64,000 nucleotides of DNA. It comes from Gnetum montanum (taxonomy: Eukaryota > Streptophyta > Gnetopsida > Gnetales > Gnetaceae). The notes under the pieces were generated by a model that was not told where the DNA came from, made no database searches, and saw nothing but the letters and a program-made list of their open reading frames with translations. Location: the NCBI GenBank assembly GCA_015680685.1, contig MNCI01005943.1, forward strand, positions 107,237 to 171,236, in the 5' to 3' direction. Below, one piece after another: positions 22,619 through 31,180 of the stretch. The position numbers and the translations under genes were made by a program. Position 1 is the stretch's first letter, and every line of letters begins with the position of its first letter.

Positions 22619-23657
22619 TGATGAGTGGCGAGGTACCCCTACACTCCACCATACGAAACAAGCGTACACGCGCGATCCGGTCGAACTCCGCAGACTAAAT
22701 GCCTTAACGCCACAAGAAACACTTGGGGTTAATCGTTCGTTGTCTTCCCAGGCTTGCTTGTCTGTGTCACGGTGTATGGTTAAGCAAGTCTGAGGTATGT
22801 GATTTTTTTGGTATTTTCGGCTTCTCTTCTATGCTACCAGGAGAAAGGGTTGAGAAAACTAAACTAACTCTAACTAAGATCTAAGTCTAAATTAACTAGC
22901 GTCAGCATCCGTTCCCACTTGCCGGACACACCCTGAACTATGCAACTGCAGCTTACCAAACGCTAATCGTTACTGGGATCGCCACACGTAACGCAAGTGC
23001 TCGAAGTGGTCGTACTGAGGCACCTATTTAGCCTACGTGTGATAAGCAGCCGATTCCTTAGCCAGCCGTACACACCCGTGGGTGCTCGTAACTAAGTCGT
23101 ACTTATCACACGATCTAGCCTAGCAATGAGCAGCCGATTCCTCAACTAGCCGTACACATTAGACCCGGGAGTTACCAAGCGCAGAATCCTGGAATACGCT
23201 ACTGGGTTACCAAGCATCCAATGCTCGTAATTGAGTCGTACTCATGCATTGCGTCAAGCAGCCGATTCCTTGACTAGCCGTACACGTCCGTAGACGCTCG
23301 TAATCAAGTCGTACTTGAACGCACTAGGAAAGCAGGAAATAAAGCAATAAATGAAACCACGTGCTGCAAGGTTTATCCAAACAAGTTCGTCTTTATTGCC
23401 GTACACAACTTGGGTTCAGGTTACAAGCTGCTCGAATAAAGAGCCGTTCACTCTAGGACTCCTACTGCGGGCACATGGGGAAAAATTCTAACTCTGGAGT
23501 GATCAATCTGCCAGAGCTTCGCTACACTAGCCAGGATTGGGAAATGAAGGGAGTGCCGCCTCTTATTTATAGAAATGGCGGCGGGACGCAATATCGCGTA
23601 CGCGATATCGCAGGAGCGGACGCGATATCGCGGCCTAGTGTAAATCGCGTCTCATCA
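22619..23657 (-). repeat. 3' LTR of element 1
   Basis: 1039 bp, TGATGAGTGG to GTCTCATCA. Near-identical to 29150-30251 except for three instead of seven palindrome sites in U3 (23589-23630). It contains the three folded modules at 23036-23323 and a TATA box (minus-strand CTATAAATAAGAG) near 23561-23575. Confidence 0.96.
23036..23323 (-). ncRNA. Three tandem self-complementary modules in LTR (3' copy)
   Basis: Three modules share the linear pattern CAGCCGATTCC / AGCCGTACAC / GCTCGTAA / AGTCGTA. Each is enclosed by its own inverted repeats. Module 1: outer arms 23036-23046 and 23102-23112 (perfect 11 bp, CGTGTGATAAG), middle arms CTTAG/CTAAG, apical CACCC/GGGTG. Module 2: outer arms GCAATGAG (23123-23130) and CTCATGCATTGC (23241-23252), middle CTCAA/TTGAG, apical CATT/AATG. 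Module 3: outer TGCGTCAAG (23250-23258) and CTTGAACGCA (23314-23323), middle CTTGA/TCAAG, apical CGTC/GACG. Arms change between modules but stay complementary within each. They lie in the transcribed R/U5 part. Structured RNA is inferred, not shown. Confidence 0.6.
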
Positions 23658-23668
23658 TACCCCCATGA
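23658..23668 (-). other. Polypurine tract of element 1
   Basis: Minus-strand TCATGGGGGTA directly before the 3' LTR, the canonical plus-strand primer position. Confidence 0.93.
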
Positions 23669-24248
23669 CTGAATGAAAACTCGTCCTCGAGTTCCTTACA
23701 ATGATATCAGGTAGGTATGGGATTATTAGGGAAAATGGAACTAATGGGATGACATGTGAACGGTCTTTATTACAAGACTTGACAAAAACTGGTGTTCATG
23801 ACAACATGGGTGAACACCTTATTACAATGACATCAGGCCACAGTTGGCAGCTGAGAGAAAAGAGGAGAGAGAATAGAAGAGAAGAAAGAAGAAGAGTCTT
23901 GTTGCTGCCAACGCCGAGATTGCGCCTTTCGTTGTCCATCTGTAAGCGCATTATCAACTCCATTCCTTGCATGCTGCTTCAGCGCTGCTCCATTCCAAGT
24001 GTCTGCTCCAGATCCATTCCGTTGTTGTATGATTGCCATCTGCACACACAACACCATCATATATTAGCAAGGGTAATTGAATCATTAAGTAAAGCATACC
24101 TTGCTTCGGTTTAGGCTCACTGGCTAAGGTGTGGTATGGCTGATATGGATCTGGGAAAATATAGATGATGACTACCGAAGGTATAGGGGTTAGGAAGAAA
24201 AACGAAAAAATCCGGGGCTTAGGATAAAAATCGAAAAATCAGGCCCCG

Positions 24249-24259
24249 TACCCCCATGA
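24249..24259 (-). other. Internal PPT-like motif of element 1
   Basis: Minus-strand TCATGGGGGTA, identical to the terminal PPT, about 600 bp before the 3' LTR. It is preserved at 15207-15217 in element 2 and, degraded, near 44225-44234 in element 3. Confidence 0.7.
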
Positions 24260-25459
24260 CTAATCGCGAACCTCCGGTAGCGTTAGAATGGAAAGAGAAA
24301 AGGAAGAGGAAGGATAGGTAAAAAGGGACAACTATGGCATCAAGAAAAGGATGTCATGATGGAAATGAACAAAAAATGATAATTAATTGCAAAACGTTAA
24401 GGAAAAGAAGTTAACTAGTGTTCCAAATAGGAATGTCAGTGGGTCCTCCCCAAAGCAGGCTCATGCCCTTAATGCCCTGACAATCCCACATTCAAAGAGT
24501 CCGTAGGCTCGGGGAATGTCCTTTGGAAACAAGAGTTAAAGTCTTAACCGGAAGAATTTACCAAAAAGAAAACAAAGCATCAACTAAAGTATATACAATG
24601 ATACAACCGGCAATGAGGTGAACAATGGAGAGAAGGATGGGAAGAAGAGAAGTGGAATGGAATCCCAAGAACAAGGTGGTGTACAGCCCCTTGTGTGTTA
24701 CATGATTAATGTGACTTGGCGAATCTCATTCCAACTCTGGGCTCAAACCAACCACTTCCAGTGACTTCGCATCAATGCAGTTGGTTAAATCATCCACTTG
24801 GGTAACAAGGATGCAACTTCGAGAAGCCACCACCATTCCGACGAAACAACAGAGAGAATGGGAAGCGAGAAGGGCCTTAGTTAGAGGGAACACTTTGGTT
24901 CCATAACCAGTGCTTGTAGCCCACATTTATTCCGTCTAAGGGGTGTGCTTTGAATCCTCACTTTTAGCTTTTTAGCTTTTTCACTTCTTCTTTTTTTTTT
25001 TTTTTTTGTTTTGTGTTTTTATGCGTGGGGACCACACCATGCAAAGACTTCTTTATTTTTATTGTCTCAGCTTCCGATTATTGGGTTACATCGGAACGGT
25101 AAGAAAACCCAAGAAGAAAACATCCAAGCACCCAAGTGAAAGACCAACACAAGAGCACCAAGTTCCCTTGAAGTCACACCCGTTTCAAATCCTTGAGTCC
25201 TTCCTTAGTTTGAGAAATACCCAGTCACTGGTTCGTTAAAGTTCTTATTAGAAGGGGACAGTACATTTCCAAGCCAAGGGAAACCATAGACTTGATGGAT
25301 GGATGGATGAAGTGGTCTCATTGCCTGCCATATCAAAAGAACATACCTTAGTATCCACAATGTAACTTAAAGGTAAAAACCCAAACATTAGCAATTAATG
25401 AAAAATAGTTCATCCCATCGGCCCGAACACTTATTAGGTGATGAATTTACATGATGGAT

Positions 25460-25640
25460 GACACACACACACACACACACAAAAATATAGAAAAATATAA
25501 CGATGTTGTAAAACAAAAACAAGAAAAGTTAAAGAAAGTTGTAAAACAAAAATTAGAAAAGTTAAAGAAATTGTAAAACAAAAATGTGAAAAACAAAAAC
25601 GTTGTAAAACAAAAACGTGTAAAACAAAAACTGAAAGAGA
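25460..25640. repeat. AC microsatellite and TTTTGTTTTACA-type repeats
   Basis: (AC)n at 25460-25481, followed by repeated GTAAAACAAAAA words, the reverse complement of the 15-bp repeat of element 2. Confidence 0.8.
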
Positions 25641-25658
25641 ACTGAGGACCCCATATGA

Positions 25659-28600
25659 TTAGCATAGGTGGCCATCTCCCCCATGACTGAGTTGTGAGGG
25701 AGAGATCCGAAGTAGTGAGCGCCTATTTGAATTTCTAAGCAAAGCCCAACTTCTCCAAATTGATGATCTTAAATTCAGGGTTGGAAGTTGGCGACGCTCA
25801 CGTTCCAATGTGTCTATGCCACGGTTGTTGGCATGAGTTGCCTCAGTTCGTTCCATGCATATTTGTTTGCCCTTATGAGAAGCTGTCAACCACGGGGTGT
25901 CTACTACTTCTTGTGTGGTTGCTACATACAGGCATCTTTGTTGCAGAGTTTCCTGGGCACACCTGTGACATGGAGACATTTCCTCCGTGTCATCACCCGA
26001 TGAATCACTGTATGTGATGCATGGAACTATCCTCTTCTCGATCTTTCCACATATGTTTATCTTGGAGATTTCCAAGGAAAGATCACGGATCCTAAGGCAT
26101 GCATCTACTGTGCTTAGCCATGCCCTTCCCATTATAATTGGGAAGTCCCCTTCGTTGTTGTTAACATCGATCACTAGGAAGTCTGCTGGGTAGGACCAAC
26201 CACACACAGTGGTGATAACGTCCTCCACCAAACCCAATGGGATGGCAATGGACTGGTCTGCCAGCTCCAGTTGAATGTTGCTCTTCTTAAGTTGGGGCAG
26301 GTTCCAGGCGTGATACATCTTTCGCGAAATTAAGTTGACTCCGGAACCTGAGTCAAGAAGAGCTCGATGTGGCGCATTCCCAGCGATCTGCAAATGAATA
26401 AAGGGACTCCCAGGGTCAGTTAGTTTCCTGGGAAGGTGGCCTACCTTGATCCAGTCAGTTACGGTATGTGTTAGCATAACCGTATGCGTTACATTCCCTT
26501 GGACTGAAGGGTGCTCCGAAGTGTTAGTAGTTAGAGGCCTATACATATACCCGTCCGCTTGTTGTTGCGAGAGCCTATCCGGGCTCCTAGTTCTGAAAAA
26601 GGGTCTCTTTTTTGTACAGTTATCGCCAGAACTAGTGTCCGGTTGGATATTTACACTCTGAATATTTACAGATCTCGCGGCGTGACGTTGCTGCGGTTGG
26701 GTAGGTAATTCCCCTTGCATTGTTGGAGCAGGAGGTGTTATGGGAACTACTTGAGGAAAAGGTGCGGGTGGAGTTAGAGGATGGACAGAATGTGGAATGT
26801 CTCCCGGAGGAGAAGGAGTCCTTCTGAAGTACTCCCGAGCGTAGTAGTGACGGCGTGGAGTGTGACTCATAGCGTCACCTGGAGAAACTGGCTGCTGCAC
26901 ATAATAACCATAAGGATCAGGCTGCCGGTAAGGGTATCGATGTGTTGGCTGTGGCATCCCCCATGACTGTGGGTATTGCCACTGCTGATGTTGCTCGATG
27001 GGCTGCGGAGGTGTTCCACTTGGATAATACGTCAAGGGTTGGTGGAACTGCCTCGGGTTACCTTGTGGATAAGGTAACCTTCTGGGTGTTTGCCGTTGAT
27101 TAAGTCTTGGATTTAATGCATACACCCCAGACTCCTGCAGATGTGAGATAATTGGACAACATCCCTTAGGATGGTCATAATAGCAGACCTCACATCCACC
27201 GTCATTGTCTGAATCAGAATTTTCAGCCTCATCGGAGTTAGAGATTTTTCCCTTACCCTTGTTATGTGCAGGGTTAAAGTTTCTCCGCTTGTCTTTGCTT
27301 TTATCACTACTTTGCTCATCCTTAGACTCTTCTACAATTTTCAGGACTGTTTCTATTCGTGAGTCTAAGGAATCCCACATTTGGTCTACCTTAGCCGATA
27401 CCTCCGTTGTTAACTTTTGGATCGGCACAGTTTTCCTGTTCACCAACTCTTCGAGTGGTGACTCATCCTCCTCATCACAGAATTTCACTCCCTTCTTACG
27501 AAGGGAGGGATCACGGTTGTATTCCTCCGCACTTTCTCTTTTCCGTAGCTCACCCTCTTCTTGCGCTACTTGTTCCAACAATACTTCAACTTCATGGGCT
27601 CTTAGTTGGGAGAGTCTCCCTTGGGCGTAAGTCCCAAGAGTTCTTCTCGTTTCATTTCGTAGCCCATCCACGAGGTGGCGAAGTTGATCCCGCTTAGCGT
27701 ACCCATGGCCCGGGCAACGATGTAGCAATGTGTAGTAACGGGCCATGGCAGCATCCAAGGATTCATGAGCTCCTTGTTTCCAGCCTTGGATCTGCTTACG
27801 CAAGTTAGACACTCTGGAGTACGTTTGATATTTGTTGTTGAACAATTCGAGCATCGTACTCCACCTCCTGATGGTTTCCGGTTCTAAGGACCGGTACCAG
27901 CTTTCTGCTTCTTTAATGAGTGTCCTTGGGAACAACTTGAGTTTCTGCCACTCATTGTCTATGTTCTGCAAGGCACAGGCGTCGTGGAATGCCTGTAAAT
28001 GATGTTGAGGATCAGCGTTGTATCCCCCTTCAAAACGTGGGATATTATTTATATCCAAACGCTTGATCCTACTGTCTTTCAAATGCCTTGTGGGAATCCT
28101 AACTGCCTCTCTAATGTCAAGCATACTTCGGGTTGCGAATAGGGGTTCGTCATGATCATCTCTTTCATGACGTCTGTGATGTCTACGTTGTGGTTCCCTA
28201 TTCTCCCTACGTCCTTGCCCTTGTCCTAACTCCTCTCGACCTTCTTGTCGAGGCATTTCATCTCGTTTACCTTTACTCTCCGCGTTATGCTCATGGTGGC
28301 TGCGCCCAGATGTGGAAGGAGAGGGTGAATGATGTGATGAAGGAGAAGAAGAAGGGGATCCATCACCATGGTGATGTTTCTTGCCTTCTCTTCGGCTGCT
28401 TCGGCCCCGATCGTTGTGACGATCAACGAGTCCGTCATTAGTGCGAGTGATTGTTCCTGCCGTGAACAGCTGGTGCTCACGGGGATCAGAGCCTGGAATA
28501 TGTATCGTTGATCTAAGGCCCTGATGCCTAACCTCTTCACTAGAGTGAGGAGGAGGAACATCATTTTCTAAGAAACCCGTTGTAAGGGGTTCCTCTTCTC

Positions 28601-29003
28601 CTATTTCACTAATGACGTGGGAAACCTTGCCCTTCAGTAGTGAATGTTGGCTCTCCTGCCTTGCATCCCGAATACGTTGGGCTTTTGTGGGTTGATAATC
28701 CCTCAGAGTGTAATCATCCGCAACGTATTCAGTAATCAGCTCTTGCATGCCATACCGTACCAAGGCACGGAAAAGCATGTTGGAAGCAGAGCGATCTGGG
28801 GGTAACACGATGTTACCTTGCATGTCTCTCCACCGCAGTTGCTCATCTTGATGGAAAACAAAGGTAAAATCCGGCACATACTCATCGGGATGAGTATATG
28901 TGACCTTAGATTGTTGAGGACATGGTTGATCTCGGTTATGCGTATGATGCTGACTTTCTCCTGTATTGTCCTTAGGTGAGTTGATTTCGTGAGAAGAAGC
29001 CAT
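25659..29003 (-). CDS. Gag-protease polyprotein of element 1
   Basis: Intact 1114-residue frame; the ATG at 29001-29003 lies about 130 nt after the primer site. It would form the particle and cleave it. A conserved N-terminal block (YTHPDEYVPDFTF..HQDEQL, about residues 35-75) opens the protein. Next come a charged, His/Arg/Ser-rich low-complexity stretch (130-290) and a retrotransposon Gag core (about 310-520: DINNIPRFEGGYNADP, WYRSLEP, HLVDGLRNETRRTLG). An acidic segment with DEEDES follows, then one short zinc knuckle of spacing C-x2-C-x3-H-x3-C (C604, C607, H611, C615). A Pro/Gln/Tyr-rich spacer runs about 640-830. The retropepsin has ALLDSGSGVNLIS (catalytic D884-S885-G886) and a GRAWLST motif near residue 957. 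The C-terminal ~60 residues read through the pol deletion and end HGGDGHLC inside a PPT-like motif. There is no RT in any frame downstream. All other copies here are broken. Confidence 0.95.
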   Translation of the reverse strand: MASSHEINSPKDNTGESQHHTHNRDQPCPQQSKVTYTHPDEYVPDFTFVFHQDEQLRWRDMQGNIVLPPDRSASNMLFRALVRYGMQELITEYVADDYTLRDYQPTKAQRIRDARQESQHSLLKGKVSHVISEIGEEEPLTTGFLENDVPPPHSSEEVRHQGLRSTIHIPGSDPREHQLFTAGTITRTNDGLVDRHNDRGRSSRREGKKHHHGDGSPSSSPSSHHSPSPSTSGRSHHEHNAESKGKRDEMPRQEGREELGQGQGRRENREPQRRHHRRHERDDHDEPLFATRSMLDIREAVRIPTRHLKDSRIKRLDINNIPRFEGGYNADPQHHLQAFHDACALQNIDNEWQKLKLFPRTLIKEAESWYRSLEPETIRRWSTMLELFNNKYQTYSRVSNLRKQIQGWKQGAHESLDAAMARYYTLLHRCPGHGYAKRDQLRHLVDGLRNETRRTLGTYAQGRLSQLRAHEVEVLLEQVAQEEGELRKRESAEEYNRDPSLRKKGVKFCDEEDESPLEELVNRKTVPIQKLTTEVSAKVDQMWDSLDSRIETVLKIVEESKDEQSSDKSKDKRRNFNPAHNKGKGKISNSDEAENSDSDNDGGCEVCYYDHPKGCCPIISHLQESGVYALNPRLNQRQTPRRLPYPQGNPRQFHQPLTYYPSGTPPQPIEQHQQWQYPQSWGMPQPTHRYPYRQPDPYGYYVQQPVSPGDAMSHTPRRHYYAREYFRRTPSPPGDIPHSVHPLTPPAPFPQVVPITPPAPTMQGELPTQPQQRHAARSVNIQSVNIQPDTSSGDNCTKKRPFFRTRSPDRLSQQQADGYMYRPLTTNTSEHPSVQGNVTHTVMLTHTVTDWIKVGHLPRKLTDPGSPFIHLQIAGNAPHRALLDSGSGVNLISRKMYHAWNLPQLKKSNIQLELADQSIAIPLGLVEDVITTVCGWSYPADFLVIDVNNNEGDFPIIMGRAWLSTVDACLRIRDLSLEISKINICGKIEKRIVPCITYSDSSGDDTEEMSPCHRCAQETLQQRCLYVATTQEVVDTPWLTASHKGKQICMERTEATHANNRGIDTLERERRQLPTLNLRSSIWRSWALLRNSNRRSLLRISPSQLSHGGDGHLC
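25676..25688 (-). other. PPT-like motif overlapping the gag-protease 3' end
   Basis: Minus-strand AGTCATGGGGGAG, which the frame reads as the HGGD of its last residues. Equivalent motifs occur at 13741-13751 (element 2), about 45570-45582 (element 3), 41623-41633 (B) and 7766-7778 (A). Confidence 0.65.
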
Positions 29004-29130
29004 TTCTATTGGTGTGCTAATTTCACCGTTATTTATTGTTCTTGATTAACTGATTAACCCTAAGGTTCGTTTTAAGCTCACAACGATGTGAGTGATATCC
29101 CTTATGTTAAATTGGCGAAAAAACACTTAG

Positions 29131-29148
29131 TCCCCGGCAACGGCGCCA
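29131..29148 (-). other. Primer binding site of element 1 (tRNA-Asp)
   Basis: The plus strand reads TCCCCGGCAACGGCGCCA, identical to the last 18 nt of plant tRNA-Asp(GUC) with CCA. The minus strand is therefore a perfect primer complement, one base from the LTR. It is not a tRNA gene: the rest of the tRNA is absent. Confidence 0.95.
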
Positions 29149-29567
29149 ATGATGAGTGGCGAGGTACCCCTACACTCCACCATACGAATACGAGCGTACA
29201 CGCGCGATCCGGTCGAACTCCGCAGACTAAATGCCTTAACGCCACAAGAAACACTTGGGGTTAATCGTTCGTTGTCTTCCCAGGCTTGCTTGTATGTGTC
29301 ACGGTGTATGGTTAAGCAAGTCTGAGGTATGTGATTTTTTTGGTATTTTCGGCTTATCTTCTATGCTACCAGGAGAAAGGGTTGAGAAAACTAAACTAAC
29401 TCTAACTAAGATCTAAGTCTAAATTAACTAGCGTCAGCATCCGTTCCCACTTGCCGGACACACCCTGAACTATGCAACTGCAGCTTACCAAACGCTAATC
29501 GTTACTGGGATCGCCACACGTAACGCAAGTGCTCGAAGTGGTCGTACTGAGGCACCTATTTAGCCTA

Positions 29568-29855
29568 CGTGTGATAAGCAGCCGATTCCTTAGCCAGCCG
29601 TACACACCCGTGGGTGCTCGTAACTAAGTCGTACTTATCACACGATCTAGCCTAGCAATGAGCAGCCGATTCCTCAACTAGCCGTACACATTAGACCCGG
29701 GAGTTACCAAGCGCAGAATCCTGGAATACGCTACTGGGTTACCAAGCATCCAATGCTCGTAATTGAGTCGTACTCATGCATTGCGTCAAGCAGCCGATTC
29801 CTTGACTAGCCGTACACGTCCGTAGACGCTCGTAATCAAGTCGTACTTGAACGCA
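29568..29855 (-). ncRNA. Three tandem self-complementary modules in LTR (5' copy)
   Basis: Same sequence as 23036-23323. Here they would lie roughly 215-500 nt downstream of a start site placed about 30 nt after the TATA box, i.e. in the 5' leader of the element transcript before the primer site. Confidence 0.6.
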
Positions 29856-30095
29856 CTAGGAAAGCAGGAAATAAAGCAATAAATGAAACCACGTGCTGCA
29901 AGGTTTATCCAAACAAGTTCATCTTTATTGCCGTACACAACTTGGGTTCAGGTTACAAGCTGCTCGAATAAAGAGCCGTTCACTCTAGGACTCCTACTGC
30001 GGGCACATGGGGAAAAATTCTAACTCTGGAGTGATCAATCTGCCAGAGCTTCGCTACACTAGCCAGGATTGGGAAATGAAGGGAGTGCCGCCTCT

Positions 30096-30103
30096 TATTT
30101 ATA
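30096..30103 (-). promoter_or_regulatory. TATA box of element 1
   Basis: Minus-strand TATAAATA within CTATAAATAAGAGG, about 148 nt inside the LTR. The same box is kept in elements 2 and 3 at the same place relative to the palindrome array. Confidence 0.8.
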
Positions 30104-30120
30104 GATATGGCGGCACGACG

Positions 30121-30224
30121 CGATATCGCGTACGCGATATCGCAGGAGAAGACGCGATATCGTGTACCCGATATCGCATGGGATGCGATATCGCGTAGGT
30201 CGCGATATCGCATACGCGATATCG
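30121..30224. promoter_or_regulatory. CGATATCG palindrome array in U3
   Basis: Seven perfect CGATATCG octamers start at 30121, 30135, 30155, 30169, 30186, 30203 and 30217 (spacings 14, 20, 14, 17, 17, 14), most extended to GCGATATCGC. They lie directly upstream of the TATA box in the element's direction. The other LTR has three sites. Likely a binding-site cluster for a dimeric regulator or the result of slippage; its role is inferred from position only. Confidence 0.75.
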
Positions 30225-30256
30225 CGGCCTAGTGTAAACCGCGTCTCATCAAAGTG

Positions 30257-31180
30257 TAACTTGGAATGATGTAGCATTTTCTGAAATCTATTGGGGCTAA
30301 TCTTTACTAATGAAATAGAGAGAAATTTATTCACTAGTTGTGTCTATTAATATTGTAGTTGGTTCTAAATTTATTTGACTCTGAAGATGCTTCATATCTC
30401 CTTGATCCCCTAGCGCACAATTTCAACTAAGTACTAAGTTGCTTATTGTAGGTTTGTAATTTCTTTGTTCTACTATTAGTGTGGAAGTACTAGATCATGC
30501 TATGATTAGATCTTGTGGCTATTATGTTATCTTTTAATGTCTATGTTGCAGTTTTATCTATTATAGAAATCAATTAGAGTGATAACTAAAATCAGTTATA
30601 AGTTCATTGTAGAAATTATAACCTTGCAATGTAATAAGACACTTTTTGGCAAATAATCCTAGAATTTGTATTATTGTTTCATATTGGGATGCACTTTTTG
30701 AAAAGATAAGGCTATTCATTGTTGGCTTATTCTTGAAAAAGATAAGTACTTTTATGCTTCATTCCTAGAAATAGGGTGAATACCTTTTCTTATCCAGAAA
30801 TAGATAATAATTTTTTGTAGCCTAGAAATAGAGTATAGAGTTATGTTTCAAGCTTAGAAATAAGATCCTTTTGTAATAACCTTATCCTTGACACATTGTC
30901 TAGTACCTTGTGAGTCTCTTAAATAGGTTCAAAAACAAGATAGAACTCAAGTGGAATGTGGCTCAATGCTCACCAAGCTTAAAACACATGTTAACAAATA
31001 ACTCGTTAATTTTAACATTATAAGCGGAGCGATATATATATAACTTGCATATATAACAAATACGATATAAGCTAGTTAGTCATTCCCTTACTCTATTCAT
31101 AGGGACTACTAGCTAAATCCTCTAGATTTATCACCGCATGCTAGTAGTTGGAGTCACACTCTTAAAAATGCATGCACTAT
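30257..31180. other. No recognisable feature
   Basis: AT-rich DNA with repeated CTAGAAATAG/AGAAATA words near 30760-30870 and a TATATATATA run near 31032. No frame or motif I can name. Confidence 0.4.

Larger units (their letters stand above)
23669..25658 (-). other. Element 1: 3' non-coding region
   Basis: About 2 kb between the gag-protease stop and the PPT, without a credible gene (frames under 140 residues, not conserved in elements 2 and 3). It holds the repeated PPT-like motif at 24249-24259, the broken 15-bp repeats at about 25490-25640, a (AC)n run at 25460-25481 and a T-run near 24989-25005. Block order is shared with elements 2, 3 and B, suggesting that cis-acting sequences rather than protein have been kept. 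Confidence 0.75.
22619..30251 (-). mobile_element. Element 1: young, structurally complete gag-protease gypsy element
   Basis: The 7633-bp element has a perfect 5-bp target duplication, AAGTG (22614-22618 and 30252-30256). In the reading direction: 5' LTR 29150-30251, primer site 29131-29148, unbroken gag-protease frame 29003-25659, non-coding region 25658-23669, PPT 23668-23658, 3' LTR 23657-22619. The LTRs differ by about a dozen substitutions, a one-base indel and a 63-bp indel, i.e. roughly 1% substitution. It lacks RT, RNase H and integrase, so it is non-autonomous but encodes its own particle protein and protease. Its higher GC and abundant intact CpGs contrast with the decayed neighbours. 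It is comparable in concept to plant TR-GAG elements, but it also keeps the protease. Confidence 0.96.
29150..30251 (-). repeat. 5' LTR of element 1
   Basis: 1102 bp. In the reading direction: U3 of about 148 bp with seven CGATATCG sites, TATA box at 30096-30103, then R/U5 with the polyadenylation-type AATAAAG words near 29968 and 29870, the folded modules (29568-29855), the family core TGGTCGTACTGAGG complement, and the end CTCGCCACTCATCA. Confidence 0.96.

Noticed and set aside
23036-23323. Regularly spaced repeats resembling a CRISPR array
   Set aside because: Plant nuclear context, three irregular units inside both LTRs of one element, and no cas genes.
27205-27697. Plus-strand open frames of 96-141 residues opposite the gag-protease gene
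   Set aside because: Antisense shadows of an intact, conserved frame; no homologous pattern in other copies.
29131-29148. 18 bases identical to the 3' end of tRNA-Asp, a possible tRNA gene
   Set aside because: Only the terminal 18 nt match, and they lie one base from an LTR end; it is the primer binding site.
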